Shown: piece by piece, positions 11,641 through 24,140 of the stretch
Layout: each line of letters begins with the position of its first letter
Numbering within the stretch: position 1 is the first letter of the stretch
Assembly (NCBI GenBank): GCA_027559495.1
Contig: JAMXSV010000009.1
Span: 1-64,000 of the forward strand
DNA length: 64,000 nt
Direction: 5' to 3'
Origin: Aurifilum marmelostoma
Lineage: Eukaryota; Ascomycota; Sordariomycetes; Diaporthales; Cryphonectriaceae
Notes under the pieces: model-generated
What the model saw: the letters and a program-made list of their open reading frames with translations, nothing else
Told to the model about the DNA's origin: nothing
Database searches by the model: none
Made by a program: the position numbers and the translations under genes

Positions 11641-14600
11641 AGTAAGATTGCTTATATTCCTTAAGAGGTTAAGCAAATTAAATTGCTATTTACTTTTAGC
11701 TTTTTTTACTAGTTAGCAATATATTAGTAATTAAAAAGCTATTAAATAAGAATAGCAAGATTTAAAAATAAATTCCTCTTCTGCTAGAACCTTCTTAGCA
11801 GTTACCCCTTAAGATATATTATTAATAATATTTTTATATAAATAGAATATTAATTTAGATATATATATAGGCATTATTTATATAGTAGGTATTATTATTA
11901 TCTTATCTTTAGTATATAACTCTAAAGTTTCCTTCTTTTTAGCAGTTTCTTTCTTTCTACTTCTAGCTTTCTCTTATTTACCCTTTATATTTGCTCCTAA
12001 TTCTAATTTAGAAGTATAGCTTAAGACAAATAGTCTAGAAAGCTTAGAGAAGTTCTTTAAGGGCTTATATAGAAGATTAGAAATTGCATTCTATTAAGAA
12101 GAAGAGTCTTCTTAGTTAAGCAAAAGCATTTTTAAGTATATTTTAGAATCTCTAAATATCTTTTTCTTAATTATATTTTAATCTATTATAAATATTTATA
12201 TTAAAGAAAATTTATTTTTAATAGAGAATTTGCTAAACTTAGCAATATATTTAACTTCTACTATCTTTAAGTTGCTTAGAGAAAGGTCTTTGCATTTTTA
12301 TATCTTAATAGTAACTATATATATTATTTTATTAGCTTTAAGATTATAAACTTAAATAATCCTCTATAATAGACTATTTTAGAATAAAAGCCTTATTTTT
12401 AAGCTTATTTTAGCGTATTTATTATTTAATTATTAATAAGCTTTCTTTATATAAATCTATATATTGCTTCTAATTACTTTAAGAAATCTAGCATTTAGAA
12501 TAGCCTCTTAAGGCAGATTTAAGCATTATCTAAGCTTATAGATAAATGCTTTATAATCCTTATTAGCTATGCTTAGAAGAAGATTAATAATTTTATATGC
12601 TGCTTTTATTATAAATAGCTATAATTCTAAAGATAAGTTTGCTATATTATAAGCTATTTATGCTTTTTTAATAATATTATGCTTAGCCTTCTCTGCCTTG
12701 CTATTTATTTATAGCAAGTATAAAATTGTATAAAGAATTGCAATTCTTTGCTTATTAGCCTATTGCTAAAATTTTAAATTCTTAAAGATAAATATAGCTA
12801 GTTCAAATTTAAAATTATTATTATATTTAAAAGCTTAAATCTTTTAGCTAAACTATTGCTTAAAAAATGCTATAAACTCTTAAATTTATAAATATATCTT
12901 ATTCTTCTTATTAGCAAAGTAAATTTAGTAATAATTTATATCTATATTAATAAAATGCAAGCAGTATTGCTTTCTATTATATCCTTTCTAAAACTTAATA
13001 AAGTTAAAGCAAATTAATTAATTAGGAAAGTTATACTTAATCTTCTATGCTTATTTATAGATATTTATAAAGTAGTTTTCTAAATAGAATTTATAGCAAA
13101 AATCCTTTTTCTTAATAATTATAATGCTAGCCCTTTTTGCTATATTCTAAATAGCAGCTAGGCTTATATATATAAAGCAATTATAAAATTATTTATAGGA
13201 AATTAATAAGAATATTGCTAGCTTTGCAATTAAGCTTTTTTCTATAAAAGCTAGAATATTTATAGTTTTAAATATAGCTATATTATTCTTTTAGTAAAAA
13301 CTGCAAAGAGAGTCTTTTAAGCTTATATAAATAAATTATTTCTTTAAGCCTTTAAATTCTACTCTATACTAGCTAAAAACGCCTATACTTACTAAATTAT
13401 ATAGAATAGCTAATAAATAGTATATATCTTTAAGCATAATTATTTTAATACTGCTATCTAAATAAAGACTATTAAATTAAATAATACTATTTATTATAAT
13501 ATAAAGCAGGCTTATTACTAATTCTATTAGCTAAGAATAAGGCAGTTATATTATCTTTATAAACTACTTAGCATTATTAAAGATTATCTTTAAAGTATCT
13601 AAATTAGCAATAATGCTATCTCTAAATAAAGCTTTAGCATTAATAAGCGCAGAGATTGCTATTAAAGCTATTTTAGTATTTGCTATATTTAATTTTTGAA
13701 ATATAGTAAATACTATAGTTATAGTATTTAATATCTAATTGCTGCTTTTATTAGCTTAATAATTTTTATATAGTTTATTTCTTAAGCTATAGTATTTATT
13801 GCAGCTAAAGTAATATTTCTAAATAGTAAAAAGAATTCTCTTATACTAGCAATAATATAAGATTATCTTAATAATAGACTTTAAGAGCTTAATATTATTA
13901 ACTATTCTCTTTACTAGAAGAGAGTTCTTCTTAGGCTATTATTATCTACTCCTTTAGCTTTTATTTAAGAATTAAGGGTTCTTTAGCGCTATAAAGGCTA
14001 TATTTCCTACTTTAGTAATAATAGCAGAGTTAATCTTAGATATTAGATTATTCTAACTTAATTAGCTTTCCTTATAATCTCTTGCTGCAAAGCTATAAAG
14101 GATTAGAAGAATTTATTTAATTTTCTTTAAAACTAGTATAATTATAAAGTTATTAGGCAGATAGTAATTTAATTTAGTAAGATAATATTATATAACTTAA
14201 AGATTATTATAAAATGCTGCTAAAATAGTATAATCTAATACTTTGCAAGTAGTATATTATTAAGCAATTATATTAATATACTTCTCTAAGTATTTAAAGA
14301 TAATACATAATATATTCTAATATAAAATATATAGATCTTTTTCCTTTAGATTAATGCTTATATTTATAAGAATATTATAGATATTCTTTAAAGTATTCTA
14401 AAGCATTATAATAATTTAAGCTTGCTAGCATTTCTATTATATAAAGGCAGCTTAGTTCTCTTTAGGCTAAAGAATATATTTAAAGATATAGTATTTATAT
14501 TTAATGCTATTAAGAATATTTTTAATAAAGATACTTTAGTTCTTAAGATCCTCTTTGCTTTTAAGATTAGATATATAATGCTAGATTATTAATATTTATA

Positions 14601-15060
14601 GATTATCTATTATTAAAGAGATATTATATATTTTTAATACTAATATTTCTTATATTTAACTTTAGCTAGAGTTTTCTTAAGAATCCTAATTAAGGTTCTT
14701 AAAAAAATTAGTTAAATTATAATTTTTTAAAGCATTTATATAAAAGAATATCTTTTAATAAATTTAGTAATATATTATTAAAAAGCAGATTTTTAAATAA
14801 TAGAAAATTAGATATATATTGCTAAAAAGTTAAATTAATTAGTAACTAAATTAGTAGATAGGCTTTATAGAGCTTTTTTATTATTTTATATAAAAGCGAT
14901 TATATTAAGTACAAATAGGCTATTTTCGATAGTTTTTCCTTATAAAAAAGAGGCAAAGGAAGAGGCATAATATAAATTATTATAGCTTTCTAAAAAGGGG
15001 TAGAAAAGATAAGTAGAGGGGTTATAATCTATAGGAAAATAGATGCATAGGAAAAGCGCT
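11640..15060. repeat. Unclassified RIP-decayed repeat region
   Basis: This AT-rich stretch has no long open frame on either strand. It shows the same depletion of CA and CG as the retroelement to the left and does not align by eye with block A. Internal frames on the minus strand between 13900 and 14800 keep short coding-like runs, but I could not assign them to a transposase family. Composition begins to recover after about 14900. Confidence 0.6.
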
Positions 15061-15588
15061 GCTGAAAGGAAAGAAGAGAGGAAAAGAGGCTATCTGGCTA
15101 GCAGAGGCTATCTAGGTGAGGGCAGGCGGCTGGCAACAGCGCACAGGCCAGGGCAGTGAGTCACTGGCCCTCGCACAGTACTTAACGCCAGAGCACTCAG
15201 CGCTTATCATTAGTTCCAGCAATGTGCCATTTCTGTGTTGTCCTTCAAGGCGGACAGAACGCCTCCTTCGGCTTGATTCGCTGCGCACTGGGTTCAGCTC
15301 ATGACACTAGGAAATGCCACAGTGGAGATTCGCTGAGCTATTGGTCCAGTCTGGCCGATGTGATGTCGACGAGAGAGTGCGCCTGACCACGATGAGGCTC
15401 CGTGCTATGGCATATATATATTCTTGCCATGTGCCGAGAATTTTCCCCTCGATTTATCCGATTTTTACGTAAAGAACGACCGTACTCAAACACTTAGCAC
15501 GCACCACGTACCAATCTAACAATATTCATCTGTACGTCCTCTGTTCCTAGGTGCTGCTATTTGCCATAACCACTGCCTTCAAGCCGAC
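15061..15588. other. Transition from AT isochore to gene-rich DNA
   Basis: GC content rises abruptly near 15060-15120. No gene is visible. The last 150 bases before 15589 probably serve as promoter and leader of the membrane-protein gene. Confidence 0.6.
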
Positions 15589-16681
15589 ATGCGGCTTGTT
15601 CTGTTGTTGGTACCGACCTTTCTCTTCTTCAGCTCGGGAGCTCTCGCCATTCAGAGACATAAATTCCAGCATTGGCTTCCATACTACAGATATCATTGGG
15701 TAGAGGTGTCTCCTCTATGCAAGGCGGAACTTGAGCATTATTATACCAATAACAGAAGCACATGTGCAACTCCCTGTGGATGCGTTGGTAAGTAGGACGC
15801 GTATACACACAGAGGTGGACCAAGTGAAACTCACTGATTTCAAATTACCAGTCGACTGCCTATTGAGCAATACTACGCCAAGTATACAGAGCAACTTGAA
15901 CTCAGCAAACATTTTGCTAGGTCTATGTCCACCAATACTGGCATTCCTCGGACCAAGTCGGGGCGAAATGGCTGTTCTATCCACGTACCGACCTCTCTTC
16001 ACGTGTCTACTCTCTTTCGGCTTCCCTTCGATGTCCATAGGCGGTCTTTTCGTGCCCGTGGATGTATCAGCAGTACTAAACAGGCCGGTTGCGAAAACTG
16101 CACGAGCTTATCATGCATGGATGGATACACAAAGCTCAAGCGTCCGGCTGATCATGCTCACGTTGCTCTGGCTTGCGGCCGCGGGCGCCTTGGTCAACAA
16201 TATCTACACTTCAATTTATTTGGACCTCCGGACAGTCTCGGGATGGCGATGTGGTGCAGACTACATGCCACTCGGCTGGTGTCTCACGGGCATTGTCATC
16301 GCAGTTCCCGAGATGCTGGCCATTCGGACACGTACTTGTCCACCTCCCTCTCAACACGGCGCAGTGGGCTTTGCATCATGCACAGAGATAGTCGCTCACC
16401 ATACGGTCAAGCCAGAGATCTCTCCTTACATCCTGCCAGGCTCTGAAGACAGATACATGACGGAGATATTGTTCTGGGTAGCCTCCTTTTTCAGCATCAT
16501 ACAGACCGTCCTGGGCACTGTTGTGCTGTCTGCGATCCTCTTTGCGTCGTTTCTGGACGCGCTTCCCATCATGGCCCGATATGGCGCCAGCAGCATCGTG
16601 TGCAGCTTGTTGCTGCGCCTGGAACTCAATGGTCTCAAGTGTGAACTGAGAAGGAGAGATGCCATGAATCACGACCCCTAG
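15589..16681 (+). CDS. Secreted-pathway multi-pass membrane protein, fungal family of unknown function
   Basis: There are two exons, 15589-15787 and 15852-16681, joined across a 64-nt intron (GTAAGT..CCAG) in phase 1, giving 342 residues. Residues 1-20 are a signal peptide (MRLVLLLVPTFLFFSSGALA). A short extracellular part follows with a cluster of cysteines (SPLC, STCATPCGCVDCLL) and N-glycosylation sequons. Then come about five hydrophobic segments, around ILLGLCPPILAFLG, LFTCLLSFGFPS, IMLTLLWLAAAGALV, LGWCLTGIVIAVP and the long VASFFSIIQTVLGTVVLSAILFASF. The end is basic (ELRRRD). Cysteine-rich luminal domains followed by transmembrane helices occur in uncharacterised ascomycete membrane proteins; I cannot name a function. 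It is the first gene next to the RIP-mutated block, and its own sequence shows no RIP-type decay. Confidence 0.75.
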
Positions 16682-18007
16682 CACCTTCAGGTCGAGCCGG
16701 CTTCGATCAACTATGTAACCAGGGATTTTCGGGCACATCATTTGATAGAAAATGAGAGATCATATCCCCTACATTGTTCGGCCAAAAACCAGGCTTAAGG
16801 GGCGAGGGGCCTGTGGTTGTTGTATTCAATAAACGACGCACTCCTGAAACGGGAAACCCTAATTAGGGAAGCGAATTACTCACGCTTATACAAGAATTTA
16901 TGATAATTAAACCCAGTGGTATTTATAGTCTTGCCGTAGATACGATATATCAACCATAAGATTTTATAAGGTTTTCGTCATGTGTAAGTTCAACGTCTCC
17001 TTGTAGGGCCGCCTATCTGCAATATTAAAGTCAGGAGGGCTAGTTAGACGAGGCCTCGCCTGGACATTCCAGGGTTGTCACAAAGATCGATCAAAGAAAC
17101 AGAATGATGGCCCAGTAGGTTCTGTCCTAATAACGAAGCTTGCCAAAACGATGAAAAGATGACCATACATACTAGCAAATCAGTTTCTCTTCGCATTGAC
17201 CACATACCTAGGTATGTACCCTGGCCCATAATTACACAATCGATTGTATTGCACCCGTAATTTGCCCAATGCAAGCTTATATTTCGAAAATAATTGGATG
17301 AGCGGACAAAGAAAGCAACCGTTGAATGCGGACAGATTAATGATAGCCTGTATGTATTCTTATGTATAAGTCACATGCCCATGCCCTCTGAGGACCTCTT
17401 CCCTTTCGGGTTGTTATCAGTCTACGATATCTTGTTCCACAAGCAGGCTTCAGACCAGCTTGGAACGGAGGTATTCGATGGGTATGATGAATCGCAGTCT
17501 CATCAGATTCTTATGCCCTGTCTTTGAACCCTGAAGTGCTAGGAACTTTGTGTTTCCGGGCCTTTGGAAAGTCGTTGCCGCACTCCATTATGGAGGACAT
17601 CACCAGGCTCGGCCGAAGGATAGTGGGGAATATATGATTGCAGGAAGTATATCCTGGAGATCCATTGTTCGGAAAGAGTAAGGGAAAAGGCCAATGAAAG
17701 CTTCCTTGTTTGTTTGTGTGGCATGGACAACAAAGAACCAAGGCACAGAGCCTTCAAAGAATACGCAAAGGGATAGTCATTTCTAATATTGGAATTCAAT
17801 GCTGGAAAATAAAGAAACATTTACCATGTCCAGAAGCACATCCGCATCATTATTACTCCCACCATGTTCGGTACCGCTGTCACCCTTGGTGTTGTAGTTT
17901 GACCGTCCACAGCGGATACCTGGCCCATCTGCAATCCACAGACCTGACACTACCCATTTCCATATTAACAGACCGCGTTAGACTGAGTTTCTTTCGAGTA
18001 AGCCACC
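16682..18007. other. Intergenic, no gene seen
   Basis: Only short overlapping frames on both strands without recognisable motifs. The region carries the 3' end of the membrane-protein gene and the promoter of the kinase gene. The ATG at 18008 lies in a favourable context (GCCACCATGG). Confidence 0.6.
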
Positions 18008-20220
18008 ATGGCTGACGACGAGCCCAGGGATTTCGAACCGTGGCAGGTCATTGAACTCCAGCAATATCTCAAGACCAAGTTCTGGTTGTACCGACGCGGC
18101 GATCCAGAACAGAGGAAACCATTTCAATGGTTCCGTCAAAATGGACTTCAAAATGTCCCGATCCCGGGGCACGCTCCAGATGCGGTCGGTTGGTTGCCGG
18201 TGCACGGGCCGGAGGTGCCAGAGTATCGAGAGAACAGGTTGCAATGGCTGGACTACCTGCGAGACTTGAACGCGAGCTTGAGGCGGCAGATGGTTGACGA
18301 TGGGCGCGGTGGCGAACAAGCAATGCCCGGACCGGAAAAGCAAGAGGCGATGAGGACCTTGGTCAGAGACACAGCGAAGATGCTGCGCTATCAACGTGAG
18401 CTGCCTCCATCGCCCGGCTCTTAATACCTGGACGTGTGTGGAAGTCAGAGCCCCTTTCTGATCTACATGAACTATACAGACATAAGATTTTGTAAGATTA
18501 TCGGATGGGGTACGTATATAGGATGTCACTCCCGCTCTTAAAAATCTTGACGTGCCGAATTAATCAAACTGTCGGGAGCGGAATAGGCGGCATGGGCATG
18601 GCCTCGCTGTGGCAGATCCGCGATAGACAGCGCAGAAAGCGAAATCTGGTGATTAAAATGAGTCTGCGCCGGCATCCTGATTTCGCCATCACTGACGAGA
18701 GGGATAGCATGATGGTACGTCCTCCTTCAACCACCTACCTTTGCGCCTTGTACTTGGAACAATCAAGGTTCAGTTTGCGTGGACCTGTGCTCACAAGAGA
18801 TCATGATATCCCCTAGGATCTCGCTCGAGCGCAGCACATCATTCAGCGTCTGTGGCTGCAGGAGTTCGGGTCGACCCAGGCGCGGATCAACATAGACAAC
18901 GACCCCGCCTTGATCATCATGCCGTACTGCAAATACGGCGACCTATTCAAGTGGCTCTCGAAATCAGGGAGCTTGGGGCCCCGGAAAACACCGGCTTGGA
19001 TACCTCCATCAGTGCTCTGGAGATACTTCGACTGTCGTAAGTGGTAAAAACTGCCAATGTCTTCAAGTCTACCTTTAGACCATGGGATCTGACTCAAGAT
19101 TCTGCTACGGCAGTGGTGAAAGCATGCATCGCCATGCAATATCCGCCGCGGTATCAAGCAATCAACCAGGGCCCTGGCGACGAACATGTTCCTATCGCTC
19201 TGCATCCCGGCCAGAGCCCGCTTCCGGAAGTGGTCCCTCCACCTGATCTGCGCCACGAAAACGCGACTCTCGTCCACCGCGACTTGGATTACGGCAATGG
19301 TAAGCAGACAAAACTACGTTATCGGTGTCGTTGCAATTCCACAAATACCATCTAACAGAGCGTTACGCTTGATGTCACAGTGCTCCTCATTGATTATGAC
19401 CAGCGGGAGGATGATTTCGATCCGGCCCATGAAAACTTGCCCCGACTGCTGGTGGCTGATCTTGGTTTAATGCAGGCAAGACGGTTTCTTCTCCAGAACC
19501 CTCAGATTTTCCCATTCCCTAATTATATACGTTCTGTGGTCTGGAATACCAGGGCGTCGGGAAAGTACACCTGGTGGGTCCCGGTGAGTATCTTCTATTT
19601 ATGGCTGTGCGAATGTGAGTGCGAGGAAGAACCCGCTGATGATCAAGAAAGGAGGCATGGACGTGCGATTGGGATTATATCGAACCTAACTCGGACCCAA
19701 ACACGGACCCATCACATAGAGAAATTGCAGGAAATTGGGACAGCCACTCGAATGTGTGGCAGCTGGGCATGGTGAGCTGATACGCTATCGATCCTGGTCT
19801 GGCGCTCGAACATTCCCGTAAGAATAGCAGCTAATATAGTCTTTCTCCTTTCAGTTGATGAGATGCTGCATGCTGCTTGAGCAGCCACCCATAGCACCGA
19901 TGACCGACCGTGCGGAGCACTTCGAGGAACCTGGAAACCCGGAGATGCACTTCACAGGAGGGTTCGAGCTGCTACAAGATCCGGCATGTATCAGCTTCTA
20001 CGGCAGGGAGTTGTGCGAGCTCGTGGCACGGTGTCTCTCGTATCTCCCACATCAACGCCCGGACCTCCAGACCCTGCAGCGGGAGATCACGGCCGCGATA
20101 CAGGCTGCGGATCCAGTAGGGCCGTCTTGGAGGACAACGTACTTTGGTACACCACCGCCGCCACCGGGGCCAATGGAAGGTGTCAAGCTCGCCGACCTAG
20201 ACCCGTGGCAGGGAAGATGA
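18008..20220 (+). CDS. Atypical fungal protein kinase
   Basis: The proposed exons are 18008-18395, 18497-18714, 18817-19036, 19114-19299, 19381-19583, 19652-19771 and 19855-20220, all in phase, giving 566 residues. The kinase core shows a glycine loop GSGIGGMG (156-163), the ATP lysine in LVIK (K183), HRDLDYGN (catalytic D332), ADLG in place of DFG (D364) and VPE in place of APE. HRDLD has aspartate where most kinases have lysine. The C-lobe has HQRPDLQTLQ, the usual RP motif near the end. The first 130 residues are acidic and tryptophan-rich with no known domain. Only 80 bases separate the stop of the first frame (18424) from the kinase frame, so I join them with a 101-nt intron; its acceptor (TGTAAG) is weak, and a separate 138-residue gene plus a kinase starting at 18505 is the alternative. 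Substrate is unknown. Confidence 0.7.
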
Positions 20221-20477
20221 TGTGGGAGAGAACGAGCGACGGGTACGTGGAGTTATATGAGGTTTCACCTCTGTTGTGATTAACGTTGTGAAGCCTGGAT
20301 AGCAGGGCAGGATGAACGCAGTTGCTCTCGGCCATGTAGAGAAATAGATGCAAAGAAGAGTATGTAGAACGAGAATCATCAGCCTCTTAGCCACAAAGAA
20401 TTTCTAATCTATTCGAAGCCAGAATGGGTGCTTAGTGATGTGAAGTGTATCGTATACATACATCGGCAACGTCTTCA

Positions 20478-22875
20478 TCAATCCACATTTCCAGCCCTCT
20501 CACTGTGACCGTCTTGCAACCTGGCCTCCATCTCCTCAACGTGCGCCCTGATCTTGTCGAACTGCCACGGCCAATTGATCACATATAGGAAGGGTCGCAG
20601 GTCGTGACGGTTGTCGTCTGGGTTGTACGCTGACATGTGCGGGCTGGGCGTCAGGATCACAGCTTTGTGGCGGTTGAGCGAGTAGAACCTGAAGAAGCGC
20701 ATGACCTTGTCCGCAATCTTTCTCGGTCCGAAGCCTGGCCGCTCCTTCCAGTCGCCCAATAGGCGCAGGTATGCCGACCAAGGGCCCAGCTTGTGAACCT
20801 TGCGCAGGATGCCAAACTCGGACAGCTCATTGTAGGTGAAACCCATCTCGTCGTCAGCCTCGTCGTTTTGCACGCCAGCGGACAGCGGAAGGAGCTCGGC
20901 TGAGGGCGTAGCCTCGATGAACTCGGTCATGATGGGGAGATCCCAGTTGGATCTTGCCCAGCTCTGGAAGGCCTTGGCGTCCGTTTTGGAGATGCTGCCG
21001 AGCGGGGCAATGTCGGCTGAGGACGCGTCGTACTTGGTGTAGTATCCTCGCAGGTTCTCATCGACGTTACCTGATCCCAGAACAAGCAGTGCCGCACCCT
21101 TTCGTGGCGTGTCACGAGCAGTTGTGGACAGCTGGGCGAGCTCATACGCCACCACGAGGCGATTGCGCGCTTGAATGTTCTGTCGAGCCAAGTTTTCGGC
21201 GGGGCTTCCGCCCTCGATGGAGTACTTGGGACGAAAGCCACCAAGAGTCTGAGCAATGATGTTTTCATGTGCGATAACAGCGTCGTCAATCTTGATATCC
21301 GAGTGATAGCCACCAAGACGCTCGGACAGACGCTTGGCACGACTTCTGGTGTCCTCCCCAGAGTTGACCGTACCCATGTAGCAGGTGTGAAACAGACGAC
21401 CGACTATGTCCTCTGGCTTGGAGGGCACGAAGTCTGGCTCGCCTGTGACCCGGCGCAGATCATCCAGCACAGTCTCCTCACCATCCTCTATGGCCTGAAG
21501 GGCCATACGAGCCATGCTGTACACGAAGAGGGCGACAGTCGCGGAGTCGAGGCCGCCGCTCAGAGCAAGAAAGTAGCCTGGTGAGTTCGTTCTGGTGAGG
21601 TATTGCCACAGGAAGACGGCCTGGGCATTTGCTATCTCCTCCATCGGGTCGAGGATATGGAGGTCTATTTCCTTGGAGATGTGGATCGTGTCCGAATAGT
21701 AGACCTCGTCAGCGGATCGGCAGAGGCGCAGGTCACACTCGACGCGTGGGAAGTCCTCTTGTGCTGCGCCCTGGAGATTGCGCGAGATGGAGGACCTGTA
21801 ACTCCGGACCTCCTCGATGGAGATGGTGGACGTGGTGACCTCGACAGGGCGCAACGAGAACTGTGAGCCCTGAGCGAGAACCTTGCCGTTGGCGAGAACC
21901 ATACTTGAGCCGTCGAACATCATACGAGCCTCGCCGTCGACACCAGTAGCATTTGCGTAGACATAGATACCTCCCAGCCTTCTGGTGGAATTGGAGATGA
22001 GGTCGAGCCGGGCCCGCAGCTTGCGCAGCTCAGCGTGGCTGGCACTGCTGTTGAGGATGATCTCGGCACCATTCAGACCCAGGAAAGATGAGGGGTTTAG
22101 AGGCGTGAAGAGCTCTTCGCAGGTCTCGCACGCGACGGCCGTGTCGACGGTTGACAGGATGATATCGCCTATGGGGACCTTTCGCTGGCCGGTGACCTCA
22201 GCAGCGATGGCCTCGAGGTAGTAGTCCTCGCTCTGTCGGCGCTTGACCCAGGGGGTGAAGTGGCGCATCTCCCTGTAGAGACCGTCGTTGGCAAGACTCA
22301 TCTTGGGCCTGATGAGGAAGATGTGCTTGTACGTGCACAGTACTCTGCAGTTGTAGCGCACATTTCGGTGTCGCACGCCGAGGCCGAGATCAATGAGCAT
22401 GTCTTTGCAGATAGGGTCTGAGATAATGTCGGCCAGGACCTCCCAAGAATGCAGGAAGGTATCTCCTTCTAGGTGGTGATCGAGGCATCCATAACCTGCG
22501 CAAAAAAAGGATCAGCCGTCAGTATCTTCTGCAGTATGATTCAAGACAGTACAGATGGACAGTATCACAGCCTCATCAGGATAGAAAGAGGGTGTCGATG
22601 ATGATGCCTTAAAGGTGATATGCCTTACGGTGAGGCAGAGCAGCTGATGAGCCCGGGGGCTCCATCACTCCATCCCGTTGTCTCGTGACATCTCACGGAG
22701 AGCTTCACTTTCCAGGAGAATCGAACCTACCTGGTATCTCAAGTTCGGGGCCGGTTCGGAGAGTGGCGCCCTCAGCCTTTGCAAGGCGGATGGATTGTAG
22801 AATCCTATCTCGATTGCCCCGAAAGTCGAGAGGCACACTAGGAAGTGTCGCCGCAGCGACTGTGATGTATGACAT
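20478..22875 (-). CDS. QNS1: Glutamine-dependent NAD(+) synthase
   Basis: This enzyme amidates nicotinic acid adenine dinucleotide to NAD+ using glutamine and ATP, the last step of the de novo and Preiss-Handler routes. There are two exons on the minus strand, 22875-22731 and 22495-20478, with a 235-nt intron, giving 720 residues, close to the usual fungal length of about 715. The N-terminal nitrilase-type amidase begins MSYITVAAATLP and has GPELEI (catalytic glutamate), YGCLDHHLEGDTF and ETCEELF (catalytic cysteine). The C-terminal synthetase has the ATP P-loop LSGGLDSATVA, then GTVNSGEDTRSRA, LGSGNVDE and LRGYYTKYDASSADIAPLGSISK. The long open frame alone would start at an internal Met; the upstream exon restores the conserved amino end. 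It is tail-to-tail with the kinase gene (257 bases between stops). Confidence 0.95.
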
Positions 22876-24140
22876 GGCAGTGATAGACAGAGGGGTGAGG
22901 ACGTGGGTTAGTCGTCGAGAGATTTAGGAGGTAGGTCACGATTAATTGGTAGTTGCATATGTGAGAGACTACTTGAAGGTTACCTCTGCTGTGTCACAGC
23001 TGCTGTTGCGTAAATGTGATCTAACCAATAGTGGGGTCATCTTATCGCGGGGTCTATCGATAAGATTATTGATAAGCCATACAGCAGGCCCCCCTCACAT
23101 CCCCACACAAGTTGCAGCTGAACCAGCAGCGCCCTGCCAAGCCTGCCTCACATAGCAGCTGCCTCTTGATTAGCCTCTCTGTCACAGCTTTTACTTACCA
23201 CACACAATTAAACAACCGCCTTCGCAGCTAAGGTAATACATACAGCACTCAAGTGTATATATAACTTCTTGTCGAGAATTTAAAGAATGAGGCTGTTGAC
23301 AGTTTCTGCTTCTCGGCCCCCAGGATGGCGAAAATTTATAGACTCATCTGCCCATGCAGCGCTCAGGAGAGAGGGAGCGCTGGCTGTAGATCTCTTTTCC
23401 TATCACGACCACAACCAGCGCGTTTTTCGTTTGGCTTTTCCCTACGCCTTCTCCTGTTTACTCATCTAGCTGAAATCAAGATACGTCAATTCTCGGCTTC
23501 TGGAACAGATGCTCCTTGGCGGGTCTAGAGTTCAATCAGGTGTGTACACCGAGTCTCGCCTTGCCATCTCCTTGTTCGGGAGTTCTCAATCCGGTTGAAT
23601 CTGGGAAATGTTAGGGTACAAAGCCGCGTGTGCAATGCACCCTGATGACGATTAATTCCGAGGGCCGTCAGCCAGGCCGAGTGCCTTTACCAAGAGCTTG
23701 CCTCTTCGACCGACTCTTGATCGCCTGCAAGGCGTCGAATCTGGAAGGTCAGTAGTAGACAGGGGGAGGTCGAACCGAAATCCTTCAGGTTTAATGTGCA
23801 GGCTAAGTCTTCAGTGCCGATATTCTCCCCCAGTCAAGTATGCAGGAACGGAGATCACTTGAGCAGGGTTGCTTCATGGGGACGCTCGACCTCCTGAACT
23901 TTGCAACAGCGTTACACCGTGACAGCGGGAAGACGGGCAACTAGATTATTTCCCACTTGAACATCGAAGGGTTCAGCCAATAAATTTATTGATTATAAGA
24001 CACAGTATATGAGTATGCTTAATTGGATAAGAATGGCTGTCCGTCCCCCGAGGCCACGGCCTCACTGCGGTACCTGCTTCCTCGCCTCGGCCCCCATCCC
24101 GCAGAAACATTTGGTTTAATCATATTCTTGGTCCCTCATC
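22876..24140. other. Divergent intergenic region, no gene seen
   Basis: This 1.27-kb stretch separates the start of the NAD synthase gene (-) from the start of the yellow-like gene (+), so it holds both promoters. A short AT-rich stretch with TATAAG lies near 23993. No coding or RNA feature is supported. Confidence 0.6.

Noticed and set aside
13900..14800. Possible hAT or mariner transposase remnant on the minus strand
   Set aside because: Short coding-like runs exist, but I could not match catalytic or dimerisation motifs, so no family is claimed.
22711..22740. GGTTCGATTCTCC on the minus strand, resembling a tRNA B box
   Set aside because: It lies in the first intron of the NAD synthase gene; the flanks cannot pair as a T stem and no A box or cloverleaf is present.
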